From: QHXQ01 sp045807745
GTDB taxonomy: Bacteria; Acidobacteriota; Blastocatellia; Pyrinomonadales; Pyrinomonadaceae
Assembly: GCA_045807745.1 (NCBI GenBank)
Contig: JBJMGT010000002.1
Span: 62,001 to 126,000 of the forward strand
Length of the DNA: 64,000 nt
Direction of reading: 5' to 3'
Positions 1 to 9,380 of this stretch are shown one piece after another. Position 1 is the stretch's first letter. Every line of letters starts with the position of its first letter. A program made the position numbers and the translations under genes. The notes under the pieces were generated by a model, which was given only the letters and a program-made list of their open reading frames with translations, was not told the DNA's origin and did not search any database.

Positions 1-1462
1 CGATGAGGCGATGGAAGAAGTCCGCTTGCTTGGCGGGCGTGTCGTAACGTTGCCGACTGAGCGGGATGTCGAACGTCAAGACGTGCCCCGCGTCGAAGCC
101 GGCGTCCGTCTGCAACAGCCGCATGAAGCTCTTGAGTAAGAGGCCCGCGCCGATCAGCAGCATGAGCGAGAGCGCGACCTCGGCGACGACGAGGAGGCTG
201 CGCACACGATTGCGCCGCAAGCTCTCGGTCGAGCCGCGACTGCCATCTTTGAGCGCGTCGTTCAGATCGGGCTTCGACGCATGCAGCGCGGGCACGAGGC
301 CAAAGGCGATGCCGGTCAAAGCCGAGAGCGCCAGCGTGAATGCGAGCACGCGCGCATCGAGACCAACTTGCTGCACGCGCGGAATGTCCGCGGGACTCGC
401 GGCGACGAGCAGATCGACGCCCCACATCGCCAGTAGTAGGCCGAGACCGCCGCCCGCCAGCGCCAACAGTAAACTCTCGACGAGCAACTGGCGCACGATG
501 CGCAAGCGGCTTGCGCCTAAGGCTGTGCGGATGGCGATCTCTTTCTGCCGGGCCGTGGCGCGCGCGAGTAATAGATTGGCGACGTTCGCGCACGCGATCA
601 GGAGCACCAGCCCAACCGCGCCCAGGAGGATGAAGAGCGCCGGGCGCACGTCGCCCGTTAGATCATCATGCAACGCGACGGGGGCGATGGCGATGTTAGT
701 ATTCGCGGCCGGATATTGTTGCTCGAAGCGGCGCGAGATCGTTTCGAGTTCAGCGTGCGCCTGCTCCACCGTCACGCCGGGCTTGAGCCGCGCGATGACC
801 TCGAGCGTGCGCGCGTCGCGCTGTTCACGCTCTGGCGTCGGGCGGTCGTTGATCGGCTCCCAGAAATCCTGATGCTGCGCGCGGAACGGGAACTCGAACC
901 CGGCCGGCATCACGCCGACGACGGTCAGGCTCGAACTACCCAACTTGAGTTGCTGGCCGATGATCTGCGGGTTCGCGCCAAAGCGCCGCTGCCACAGACC
1001 ATGACTGATGACGATGACGGTCGCGTTCGGCTGATCCTCTGCGCGCGTGAAGACGCGGCCCAATTCCGGCTGGACGCCGAGCACCTTGAAATAGTCGGCC
1101 GATACGTTTGCGCCGCGCACGCGCTCCGGCTCTGCGCCGTCGGTGGTCGTGAGCACCCCGCCCGAACCTTGGTAGCCGGCCACGGCTTCGAGCGTCTGCG
1201 CCTGCGCCTGCACGTCCTTGTAATCGGGGAACGAGAAGACGCCGCGCTCGGGCCGCGCCCCGCGCGTGCCTTCGCCCAAGCGCACCAGCCGCTCCGGCTC
1301 AGGGAACGGCAACGGGCGCAAGAGTACCGTGTTGACGACACTGAAGATCGCGCTGTTCGCGCCGATGCCTAACGCAAGCGCCAGCACCGCGATCACCGTG
1401 AAACCGGGATGCTTCAACAGCATCCGCACGCCATACCGCAGGTCTTGTAAGAATGTGCCCAT
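1..1462 (-). CDS. ADOP-family ABC permease P18, 3' end outside window
   Basis: This is the left-most member of the array and is cut by the window edge, so only about 487 codons are present. It reads from an ATG at 1462 preceded by TGGAGA with 7 bp spacing. The translation shows the family start LQDLRYGVRMLLKHPGF, the first transmembrane segment with LALGIGANSAIFSVVN, the first MacB-like periplasmic domain, and the first FtsX domain with ACANVANLLLARA. It also contains the second-half start VVAEVALSLMLLIGAGLLLKSF, and it breaks off in the second periplasmic domain at FFHRLI. The frame is open to base 1. The remaining third, with the second FtsX domain, must lie to the left, and more permeases may follow. 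Confidence 0.9.
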   Translation of the reverse strand, partial: MGTFLQDLRYGVRMLLKHPGFTVIAVLALALGIGANSAIFSVVNTVLLRPLPFPEPERLVRLGEGTRGARPERGVFSFPDYKDVQAQAQTLEAVAGYQGSGGVLTTTDGAEPERVRGANVSADYFKVLGVQPELGRVFTRAEDQPNATVIVISHGLWQRRFGANPQIIGQQLKLGSSSLTVVGVMPAGFEFPFRAQHQDFWEPINDRPTPEREQRDARTLEVIARLKPGVTVEQAHAELETISRRFEQQYPAANTNIAIAPVALHDDLTGDVRPALFILLGAVGLVLLIACANVANLLLARATARQKEIAIRTALGASRLRIVRQLLVESLLLALAGGGLGLLLAMWGVDLLVAASPADIPRVQQVGLDARVLAFTLALSALTGIAFGLVPALHASKPDLNDALKDGSRGSTESLRRNRVRSLLVVAEVALSLMLLIGAGLLLKSFMRLLQTDAGFDAGHVLTFDIPLSRQRYDTPAKQADFFHRLI

Positions 1463-1585
1463 TGCGAATCTCCAGATTTGGGATTTCGGATTTCCGTTTG
1501 TGGAACTCGGAAGGGCAAAAAACAGCCCGCTTTGCACTGCTCGATCCGTTATCCGGTTAATTCGCAATTCCCATTCCGTAAAATA

Positions 1586-1655
1586 AGTGCTGAGTGCTGA
1601 GTCCTGAGTGCTGAGTAAAAAAAACTTATGCCTTCTTACTCAGCACTCAGCACTA
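1586..1655. repeat. Heptad-repeat hairpin, family A (GTGCTGA), P17/P18 gap
   Basis: The left arm (1586-1616) is four tandem copies of a GTGCTGA-type heptad, one with a C change. The right arm (1638-1654) is the reverse complement and runs into the stop codon of P17. The loop is about 20 bp and AT-rich. More diverged GGATTTC heptads lie at about 1476-1500 in the same gap. The hairpin could end or attenuate transcription or protect mRNA ends; that role is inference. Confidence 0.85.
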
Positions 1656-4091
1656 TTCATATCTGAGCGCGATCATTGGATCGACTTTAGTGGCGCGGCG
1701 CGCGGGGATGAGACAGGCAACGAGCGCGACGAGCGCGAGCAGCAGGGCTACGCCGCCATAGGTGAGCGGGTCTTTAGCGCTGACGCCGTAGAGCAGGCTC
1801 GTCATCGCGCGCATGGCCAAGAATGCACCGATGAGGCCGAGTGCGACGCCGACGAGCGTGAGCCGCATGCCCTGCCCGACGATCAAGCGGAGCACGTCGT
1901 GGCGCGCTGCGCCGAGGGCCATGCGGATGCCGATCTCGTGCGTGCGCTGCGTGACCGTGTAGGCCATCACGCCGTAGAGACCGAGTGCGGCTAACACCAA
2001 TGCGACGGCCGCAAAGATGCCTAAGAGCCACGTCGCAAACTTCTGCGGCGCGACCGACCCGGCGACGACTTGCGTCATCGTCTGCACGTTCGAGACCGGC
2101 TGATCCTTGTCGATCTCGTGGACGGCGTTGCGCAAAGAGGCCGTTATGCTCGTCGGCTCGCCGGTCGTCCGCACGGCGAGCACCATGCCGCGACTGAACT
2201 GCGCGTCGGGCAGCTTGGGCAGTTGGAAATAGGGTCGGTAGATTTCAACGCGCCCTGCTTCGTCGGGGCCGTAATGCTTGACATGTTTGACCACGCCGAC
2301 GATCTGCATCCAAGGAAACGGCGACATCGCACCGCCCATTTTGATCCGTTTACCGACCGCGTCGCCCTTGGGGAAGAAGCGCGCGGCCATCAGCTCGTCG
2401 ATCAAGGCCACTTCCGGCGCGCCCGTCTTGTCCTGCTCGTTGAAGTAGCGCCCGTTGACGAGCGGAATCTCCATCGTGCGGAAGTAGTTCGGCGTGACCG
2501 TGAGGTTGACGGCCACGACCGTGTCGCGTGTGTTAGTCACCTCCTGTCCTTCGACTGTTATCCCTGACTCGATGCCGCCGTTCATCGGCAAACCCCGCGT
2601 GAGACCCGCGTACTGCACACCGGGCAGCGCTTCGACGCGTTGCAGGAGCGCGCGGTAGAACTGTTCCACCTGCGCGTTCTCCTTGTAGCGCGCGTCGGGC
2701 AGCCCGATGCGCATCGTGATGACATGCTCCGGATTGAAGCCCACATCAGCCGCGCGCAGATTCAGAAAACTTTTCATCAACAACCCCGCGCCCACCAACA
2801 GCAGGAGCGAGAGCGCGACCTCTGCGACGACGAGCGTGCTGCGCACATAGTTGCGATGCGCGCCGCCAGCGCCGCTCCGCCCGCCCTCTTTTAATGCTTC
2901 GTTCAAGTTGGCCTTTGAGACTTGAATCGCGGGCGCGAGGCCAAAGAGCAGCCCCGTCACAACCGAGACGACGAGCGTGAACGTAAGCACGCGTGTATCG
3001 AGGCCGATGTTCATCACGAGCAGGCGCGGCACGTCTTCGGGGATGACGGCGAGCAGAGCGTCCACGCCCCACAGCGCAATGAGCAGACCGAGCGTGCCGC
3101 CCATCATCGAGAGCAGCACGCTCTCCGTCAGTAGTTGGCGGATGATGCGCCAGCGCCCAGCGCCCAAGGCCGTGCGGATCGCGATCTCTTTCGAGCGCGC
3201 GGTGGCGCGGGCGAGTAATAGATTGGCGACGTTCGCGCACGCGATCAAGAGCACGAAGCCGACCGCCGCGAGCACGACGAGCAGCGCCGCGCGTATGTCC
3301 TCGGTCGCGCGGTCTTGCAGCTTGGCGAGCGTGTAGCTGTTGCCCCCGTTCTCGCCCGGATACTGCTGCGCGAGCCGCGCGGTGATCGTCGTCATCTCGG
3401 CGCGCGCCTGCTCGACCGTCACGCCGGGCTTGAGCAGTCCAACGAGGTAGATGCCGGGATGGCTGCCGCGCTCCTGCATCTTGTCGGCTTGCAACCCGAT
3501 GGGCACGAACACGTCCACCGGCGCTTGCCACTCGAAGTTCTGCGGCAGGATGCCGACGACCGTATAGCTCTCGTTGTTGAGCGTGAGTTGCTGCCCGACG
3601 ACATCGGGCCGGCCGCCGAAGCGCCGCTGCCACAGGCCGTGACTGATGACAATGGCATGCTGCGCGCCGGGCTTATCTTCGTCGGCCGTGAAGTTGCGCC
3701 CGACCGCTGCATTGACACCGAGTGCGGGAAAGAAACTGGCCGACACTTCACGCGCATCCAGCCGCTCCGGCTCGCCCGCGCCCGTCAGGATATAGTTGCC
3801 GCCGCGAAACGCCGCGAGTTGCTCGAAGACCGTGTTCTGGTCGCGCCAGTCCTGAAAGTTCGGATACGAGACCGACATGTTCGGCACTTGCTGACTCCAC
3901 TCGGAGAGAAACACCAAACGGTCGGCCGTCTTAAACGGCAAAGGGCGCAACAGCACGCCGTTCACCACACTGAAGATCGCGCTGTTCGCCCCGATGCCCA
4001 ACGCGAGCGCGAGGATCGTCACCAACGCGAAGCCCGGACTCTTCCACAACATCCGCACGCCATAGCGTATGTCTTGCCATAAGTTGTTCAT
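1653..4091 (-). CDS. ADOP-family ABC permease P17
   Basis: This 812-residue protein shows the full layout seen across the array. An N-terminal cytoplasmic motif LWQDIRYGVRML and transmembrane helix 1 (about 20-45) are followed by a MacB-type periplasmic domain (about 50-265). The first FtsX domain has three helices (about 270-400, VGFVLLIACANVANLLLARA). Then come a second single helix (about 425-445), a second periplasmic domain (about 450-660) and a second FtsX domain (about 690-812, ending KVDPMIALRYE). It is thus a tandem-duplicated MacB/FtsX permease without its own ATPase domain. An in-frame GTG lies directly before the chosen ATG. The ATG has GGAGG at 7 bp and gives the family start MNNLWQD. 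The substrate is unknown; export or mechanotransmission from an ATPase in the inner membrane is the family role. Confidence 0.92.
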   Translation of the reverse strand: MNNLWQDIRYGVRMLWKSPGFALVTILALALGIGANSAIFSVVNGVLLRPLPFKTADRLVFLSEWSQQVPNMSVSYPNFQDWRDQNTVFEQLAAFRGGNYILTGAGEPERLDAREVSASFFPALGVNAAVGRNFTADEDKPGAQHAIVISHGLWQRRFGGRPDVVGQQLTLNNESYTVVGILPQNFEWQAPVDVFVPIGLQADKMQERGSHPGIYLVGLLKPGVTVEQARAEMTTITARLAQQYPGENGGNSYTLAKLQDRATEDIRAALLVVLAAVGFVLLIACANVANLLLARATARSKEIAIRTALGAGRWRIIRQLLTESVLLSMMGGTLGLLIALWGVDALLAVIPEDVPRLLVMNIGLDTRVLTFTLVVSVVTGLLFGLAPAIQVSKANLNEALKEGGRSGAGGAHRNYVRSTLVVAEVALSLLLLVGAGLLMKSFLNLRAADVGFNPEHVITMRIGLPDARYKENAQVEQFYRALLQRVEALPGVQYAGLTRGLPMNGGIESGITVEGQEVTNTRDTVVAVNLTVTPNYFRTMEIPLVNGRYFNEQDKTGAPEVALIDELMAARFFPKGDAVGKRIKMGGAMSPFPWMQIVGVVKHVKHYGPDEAGRVEIYRPYFQLPKLPDAQFSRGMVLAVRTTGEPTSITASLRNAVHEIDKDQPVSNVQTMTQVVAGSVAPQKFATWLLGIFAAVALVLAALGLYGVMAYTVTQRTHEIGIRMALGAARHDVLRLIVGQGMRLTLVGVALGLIGAFLAMRAMTSLLYGVSAKDPLTYGGVALLLALVALVACLIPARRATKVDPMIALRYE

Positions 4092-4109
4092 CACTAAACC
4101 TCCAAAGGC

Positions 4110-4174
4110 AGTGCTGAGTGCTGAGTCCTAAGTGCTGAGCAAAACAACTAGCTTCTCACTCAGCACTCAGCACT
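4110..4174. repeat. Heptad-repeat hairpin, family A (GTGCTGA), P16/P17 gap
   Basis: The left arm (4110-4139) carries four GTGCTGA-type heptads with the same C variant in the third copy as the hairpin at 1586-1655. The right arm (4157-4174) is complementary and overlaps the P16 stop codon. The shared variant suggests that the two hairpins were copied from one another or duplicated together with a permease gene. Confidence 0.85.
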
Positions 4175-6698
4175 ATTCATATCTGAACGCGACCATCGGA
4201 TCGACCTTCGCTGCGCGCCGCGCGGGGACGAGGCTCGCGACGAGCGCGACTACGGCTAATAAGACCGCGATGCCAATAAACGCTGCGGGGTCGGTCGGGC
4301 TGACGCCGTAGAGAAAACCGGCGAGCAGGCGCGTCGCGGCGAAGGCAGCGATCATGCCGAGCAACATGCCGGCCGCGACGAGCGTCATGCTCTCGCGCAG
4401 CACGAGCCGCAACACGTCCGCGCGTTGCGCGCCCAAGGCCATGCGGATGCCGATCTCGCGCGTGCGGCGCGAGACCGAATAGGACATGACGCCGTACAAC
4501 CCGACCGCGGCCAAAAGGAGCGCCAGCAACCCGAAGACGCCGAGTAAGACCGCACCCATGCGCGCCGGGAAGAGTGACGTGCTCAGCATGTCCGGCATCG
4601 TCCGCGCGTTTGTGAGCGGCAGGTTGCGCTCGACTCCGTGCACAGCTCCGCGCACGGCCGGGAGATAGCTCGCCGGGTCGCCGCTCGTCCGCACCAGCAG
4701 CGACATGCCGCTCTCGTGGCGCTGCGCCAACGGCTGATAGGCGAATGGCGCGGGCGTTTCGCCGAGCGTGATGTACTTACTGTCGCGCGCAAGGCCCACG
4801 ACTTCCAGCCAAGGCCCCTGTGTGCCGCTCAGACTGACGCGCTGGCCCAACGGGTCTTGATTCGGGAAGTAACGCTTGGCGAAAGTCTCGTTGATGATGA
4901 CGACGCCGGGCGCGCCCTCCGCGTCGTGTGCGTCGAAGTCGCGCCCGCGCAGCAGCGGGATGCTAAGAGTCTGGAAGTAGTTCAACGCGACCGAACTGGC
5001 AAGGGTAACGTTGTTGCGTATCTCCTCGCTGCCGCCGCCGCTGCTCTCGCTGTTGCGGCCACGCGCGTTCGCATCCTGCCCCATCAGCGTCACGCTACTC
5101 TGCCGGCTCGCGCCGCTCAGTGGCGGCGTCCGCGTTAGCGTGGCCGATTGCACGCCCGGCAACGCCGCGACGCGCTCCAACACTTGCCGGTAAAACTCCT
5201 GCCCCTGCGGCTTCGTGTAGCGCAGCAGATTGATGTTGAGCGGCATCGTCAACACGTGCTCCGGATTGAAACCGGGATCGATGCGCTGCGCTTGTTGCAA
5301 GCTGCGCAGGAACAGACCCGCGCTGATCAAGAGCACGAGCGACAATGCCACCTGCGCGACGACCAACAAGTTGCGCAACGAGAAGCGACGCGTGACCGAA
5401 CCGCTCGCCCCCGGCAGCATGGCTGTCTCGTCTTTGAGCGCCGAGACGAGATCAGGCTTTGAAGCTTGGAGCGCGGGCGCGAGGCCGAAGATGAGGCCGG
5501 TCAAGACCGACAGCAGCAGCGTGAACGCGAGCACGCTTTTGTCCAGACTGAAATCGAAGGCGACGGGGAAGAAATTGCCCGGCGGCGAGTATGTGTGCAT
5601 TGCATCCACCAGCCAGATTGCGAGGAGCAGTCCGCCCGCACCGCCGAGCAATGCGAGCAGCACACTCTCGGTCAACAGTTGCCGGATCAAGCGCCCGCGA
5701 CTCGCGCCCAAAGCGAGGCGGATGCTGATCTCTTTGCGCCGGCTCGCCGCCCGCGCGAGCAGCAGGTTGGCGACGTTGGCGCACGCGATCAATAAGACCA
5801 GCCCGACCACGGCCAGTAATAGCCCCGCGACTGAAAGCAGCGTGCGGTGCTGCGTCGGATCGCCCTGGCTGAGCGGCGAGATGGTGGCGATCTGATCTTG
5901 ATTTGTGTCCGGGTAAGCTTGCGCCAGTTGCGCGGCGATGGTACTGAGCGCAGCCTGTGCTTGCGCGGCCGTTACGCCGGGCTTGAGCCGTCCGATCATG
6001 TCGAGCCAACGCGGGCCACGCTTCGTGAGCAAGTCCGGGTTCATCTCGCCGGAGTAGCCGCCGCGCGGCGGGCGCACAAGCGCTTGCATCGCCATCGGCA
6101 CGTAGATGTCGTTCGTCCGCCCCGTCTCCGCGCCGTTGAACTCCGCCGGCGCGACGCCCACAATCGTGAATGGCTGGCCGTTCAATAGCATCTGCCGGCC
6201 CGTGATCTGCGGCTCGCCCGCGAAGCGACTCTGCCACAAGCCGTAACTGATCAACGCGACCGGATGCCCGCCGGGCGTCGTGTCCTCTTCCGGCAGGAAC
6301 GTGCGCCCCACTCGCGCATGCACGCCGAGCGTGTCGAAGTAGTTGCCGGAGACGAGCAGCCCGCTGATCGTGTCAGCCTGATCGTTGCTGTTCAAGCTCA
6401 CCGTGATCCCTGAGTAAGCGATGAGCGCACTGAAGACATCGTTCTTATCGCGATAGTCCACGTAATCCGGATAGGACGAAACGTTGTACGGGCTGGTGCG
6501 GTTGCCGCCGAACACATAGACGAGCCGCGCCGGTTCGACGACCGGCGGCGACTTGAGCAGCACGGCGTTAACGAAGCTAAAGATCGACGTGTTCGCGCCG
6601 ATGCCCAGCGCGAGCGACAGCACAGCGATAGCCGTAAAGCCCCGACTCTTCCACAGCATCCGCAGGCCATAGCGAATGTCCTGCCACAAGTTGCCCAT
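4173..6698 (-). CDS. ADOP-family ABC permease P16, SGNYF subgroup
   Basis: This 841-residue permease has two FtsX domains and starts MGNLWQDIRYGLRML. The ATG at 6698 follows GGAGG by 6 bp. An in-frame reading further upstream would only translate the intergenic repeat and is not used. It belongs to a subgroup of four (P3, P9, P15, P16) whose first periplasmic domain contains SGNYF/Y, and it shares the GxHPVA and FTIVGVAP blocks with P9. The second periplasmic domain carries a Ser/Gly/Asn-rich insertion near residues 585-605. The C-terminus is VDPMVAFRYE, with Phe where most relatives have Leu. Confidence 0.92.
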   Translation of the reverse strand: MGNLWQDIRYGLRMLWKSRGFTAIAVLSLALGIGANTSIFSFVNAVLLKSPPVVEPARLVYVFGGNRTSPYNVSSYPDYVDYRDKNDVFSALIAYSGITVSLNSNDQADTISGLLVSGNYFDTLGVHARVGRTFLPEEDTTPGGHPVALISYGLWQSRFAGEPQITGRQMLLNGQPFTIVGVAPAEFNGAETGRTNDIYVPMAMQALVRPPRGGYSGEMNPDLLTKRGPRWLDMIGRLKPGVTAAQAQAALSTIAAQLAQAYPDTNQDQIATISPLSQGDPTQHRTLLSVAGLLLAVVGLVLLIACANVANLLLARAASRRKEISIRLALGASRGRLIRQLLTESVLLALLGGAGGLLLAIWLVDAMHTYSPPGNFFPVAFDFSLDKSVLAFTLLLSVLTGLIFGLAPALQASKPDLVSALKDETAMLPGASGSVTRRFSLRNLLVVAQVALSLVLLISAGLFLRSLQQAQRIDPGFNPEHVLTMPLNINLLRYTKPQGQEFYRQVLERVAALPGVQSATLTRTPPLSGASRQSSVTLMGQDANARGRNSESSGGGSEEIRNNVTLASSVALNYFQTLSIPLLRGRDFDAHDAEGAPGVVIINETFAKRYFPNQDPLGQRVSLSGTQGPWLEVVGLARDSKYITLGETPAPFAYQPLAQRHESGMSLLVRTSGDPASYLPAVRGAVHGVERNLPLTNARTMPDMLSTSLFPARMGAVLLGVFGLLALLLAAVGLYGVMSYSVSRRTREIGIRMALGAQRADVLRLVLRESMTLVAAGMLLGMIAAFAATRLLAGFLYGVSPTDPAAFIGIAVLLAVVALVASLVPARRAAKVDPMVAFRYE

Positions 6699-6710
6699 GA
6701 GAAACCTCCA

Positions 6711-6789
6711 TTGCGGAATGCAGAATGCGGATTGCGGATTAGCAAAAGTATTGTTCTTCAATCCGCAATCCGAATTCTGCATTCCGTAT
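6711..6789. repeat. Heptad-repeat hairpin, family B (TGCGGAT), P15/P16 gap
   Basis: The left arm (6711-6740) consists of TGCGGAA/TGCAGAA/TGCGGAT heptads. The right arm (6759-6788) is its reverse complement, separated by an 18-bp AT-rich loop, and abuts the P15 stop codon. It fills almost the whole gap between the ribosome-binding site of P16 and the end of P15. Confidence 0.85.
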
Positions 6790-9369
6790 TCATTCGTATC
6801 TGAGCGCCACCATCGGATCGACTTTCGTCGCGCGGCGGGCCGGAATGTAGCAGGCGACGAGTGCGACGAGCGTGAGCATGACCGCGATCAATGTGAATGT
6901 GAGCGGGTCGAACGGCCGCACGCCGTACAACATGCTCGTCAGGCTCGCGAGATATTTGGTCAAGACGTAAGCGCCGGCGAGGCCCAGCACGATGCCAGCG
7001 AGCGTCAACGTCATGCCCTGCCGGAAGACCATCTTCAGTACATCCGTGCGACTCGCGCCCAAGGCCATGCGGATGCCGATTTCGTGTGTGCGTTGCGCCA
7101 CTGACCACGCCAACACCCCGTAGAGGCCGACGACGGCCAGCGTCTGCGCGAGCAGCCCGAAGAGGCTCAGGAGCTTCGCGAACAGGCGCTCCATTGCGAG
7201 CGTTTCATCGGCCTGTTCGACCTGCGTCTTGATGTTGTTGAGCGGCAGCTTGTCGTCCACGTTGTGCACTGCTTGGCGGATGGCGGCGACGGCGGCGGTT
7301 GGCTCGCCTGTGGTGCGTACCTCGAAGGTCATCGCGCCGACGGATTGCAAGCGCTGCAACCAAGGCAGGTAAGCGGTCGGCTCAATCTCGTCGCGCTGGT
7401 TGGCGTATTTGGCGTCCTTTGCGATGCCGATGATCTCGATCTCGCTCGGCTTGTCTGGATTAAAACCGAAGTGCTGGCCGACCGGGTTTGCGTTGGGGAA
7501 GAAACGCCGCGCGAAGGTTTGATTCACGACGGCCACTTTGGGCGCGCGTGCATCATCCTGCGGTTTGAAGCTGCGCCCGGCGAGGAGCGGAATCTCCATC
7601 GTCGCCAGAAAATTTTCGCGCACGCGATGGAGAAAGACATCGCCCGTCGGCGCGGGCTTCCCGTCCGGCCCTGCGGTCACGCCCGCGAGATAAAAGTCGC
7701 TGTCGCTCTCGCTCTCCGCGAGCAGCGCGTCGCGCGAGAATGTAACCGCCTGCACGCCGGGCACGGCCTCTATGCGCTCGAACATCTGTTGGTACAGATG
7801 CGCCAGCCGCTCATCTTTGTAACCGATCAAGTCCGGGTCAACGTCGAACAGCAACAGGTTGCGCGGGTTGAAGCCGGTCTCGACGTGTTGCAGGTTGACG
7901 AGCGTGCGCAGCATCAGCCCCGCGCCGACGAGCAGCAGGAGCGACAATGCCACCTGCGCCACGACCAGCGACTTCGTCAGCCACGAACGCGCGGTCGTCG
8001 TCGAACTCTGCGCGCTGTCTTTGAGCGCGGGCGTCAACTCGACGCGCGTCGCACGCCACGCGGGCGCGATGCCGAAGAGCAAGCCCGTCACGAGCGACAG
8101 CGCCAGCGTAAAGCCGAGCACGCGCAGATCAAGCTGCGGCTCAAGCGCGCTCATGCCGCGCCCGCCCCAGTCGCCCACTGCCAATAAGCCGTCCTTGATC
8201 CAGAACGCGAGCAGCACGCCGAGCGCACCACCCATCGTCGCGAGCAGTACGCTCTCCGTCAACAGTTGCCGGATCAAACGCCAGCGACTCGCCCCAAGCG
8301 CGAGGCGCACGGCGATCTCTTTCTGCCGCGTGGCGGCGCGCGCCAGCAATAGGTTCGCCACGTTCGCGCACGCGATCAAGAGCACAAGGCCAACGACACA
8401 CAGCAACAGGTAGAGCGGTTTCTGATAGTAATTCCGCCGGTTCATTTCGCCCTGACTGCCTGATGTCACAGCAAGTTGTGGATAATTGTTCGGGTCGAGC
8501 GCCGACAGCGCCGGTCGCCCCTCGGCCTGCGCCTGCGCCGTCCGCACCGCACGATGCTCGTTGATGGATTGTTGGAAGACTGCGGCCAGACTCGCCTGCG
8601 CTTGCTCTGGCGTCGCGCCCGGTTTTAGCCGGCCCATCAGACGCAACCACCACAGCCCGCCGCCCGCCATGAGCGAACGCTCTTTGCTGACCTGCGGCTC
8701 CCACGCAATCGGGATCGAAACATCGGACGAACTGCCGACCTGCATCGTCCCGTCAAAGCCTGCGGGCGTTACGCCGACGACCGTGAACGCGATGCCGTTC
8801 AGATTGATCTGCCGGCCGACGATTGTCGGGTCGCCGCCAAACCGCCGCTGCCAGTAACGATGACTGAGCACGGCGACGGGCGCGGCCGCCGCACGGTCGT
8901 CATCATCCGTGAGCGTGCGCCCGATGAGCGCGGGCACGCCAAGTCCTGTGTAGTAGTTGCCCGACACGACTTGCCCGCGTGCAACGTCCGCTTGGCCACT
9001 AGCGCTCACGTTCAATGTCACGCCGCCGAACGCGAACACGTCCGAGAGCACGCTGGAGGTTTGCGCGCGAAACAGTGTGTAGGTCTGCAAGGGGAAAGAT
9101 GTGCGGACGCGCCGCCCCGATTCATCGAGGTTGGTGTTGCCCGTATAACCGCCGGGACTAAAGTTCGTGCTCGCCACCGATTTGAAGAGCACCAGCCGAT
9201 CCGGCTCTCGCACGGGCAGCTTCTTCAACAGCATGGCATCCACCACGCTGAAGAGCGCCGTGTTCGCGCCGATGCCGAGCGCCAAGGACATCACGGCGAT
9301 GGCGGTGAAGCTCGGCGCTTTCAACAGCATCCGCGCGCCGTAGCGCAGGTCTTGCCAGAGAGTGTGCAC
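6790..9369 (-). CDS. ADOP-family ABC permease P15, SGNYY subgroup
   Basis: At 859 residues this is the longest complete permease here. It uses a GTG start (9367-9369) with AGGAGG seven bases upstream, and the protein begins with the family motif HTLWQDLRYG. Extra length comes from a loop after transmembrane helix 1 (about residues 65-100) and a charged insertion before the first FtsX domain (about 265-310, NRRNYYQKPLYLL). VSGNYY in the first periplasmic domain places it with P3, P9 and P16. The two FtsX domains and the terminal KVDPMVALRYE are intact. Only 11 bp separate it from P14, with no hairpin, so the two are probably translated from the same transcript. Confidence 0.91.
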   Translation of the reverse strand: MHTLWQDLRYGARMLLKAPSFTAIAVMSLALGIGANTALFSVVDAMLLKKLPVREPDRLVLFKSVASTNFSPGGYTGNTNLDESGRRVRTSFPLQTYTLFRAQTSSVLSDVFAFGGVTLNVSASGQADVARGQVVSGNYYTGLGVPALIGRTLTDDDDRAAAAPVAVLSHRYWQRRFGGDPTIVGRQINLNGIAFTVVGVTPAGFDGTMQVGSSSDVSIPIAWEPQVSKERSLMAGGGLWWLRLMGRLKPGATPEQAQASLAAVFQQSINEHRAVRTAQAQAEGRPALSALDPNNYPQLAVTSGSQGEMNRRNYYQKPLYLLLCVVGLVLLIACANVANLLLARAATRQKEIAVRLALGASRWRLIRQLLTESVLLATMGGALGVLLAFWIKDGLLAVGDWGGRGMSALEPQLDLRVLGFTLALSLVTGLLFGIAPAWRATRVELTPALKDSAQSSTTTARSWLTKSLVVAQVALSLLLLVGAGLMLRTLVNLQHVETGFNPRNLLLFDVDPDLIGYKDERLAHLYQQMFERIEAVPGVQAVTFSRDALLAESESDSDFYLAGVTAGPDGKPAPTGDVFLHRVRENFLATMEIPLLAGRSFKPQDDARAPKVAVVNQTFARRFFPNANPVGQHFGFNPDKPSEIEIIGIAKDAKYANQRDEIEPTAYLPWLQRLQSVGAMTFEVRTTGEPTAAVAAIRQAVHNVDDKLPLNNIKTQVEQADETLAMERLFAKLLSLFGLLAQTLAVVGLYGVLAWSVAQRTHEIGIRMALGASRTDVLKMVFRQGMTLTLAGIVLGLAGAYVLTKYLASLTSMLYGVRPFDPLTFTLIAVMLTLVALVACYIPARRATKVDPMVALRYE

Positions 9370-9380
9370 GGTGCAGCCTC

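Noticed and set aside
6699..6782. N-terminal extensions of P16, and likewise of P14 and P7, through intergenic repeats
   Set aside because: The added residues only translate heptad repeats. Each true start has a ribosome-binding site and the LWQD/LWLD start.
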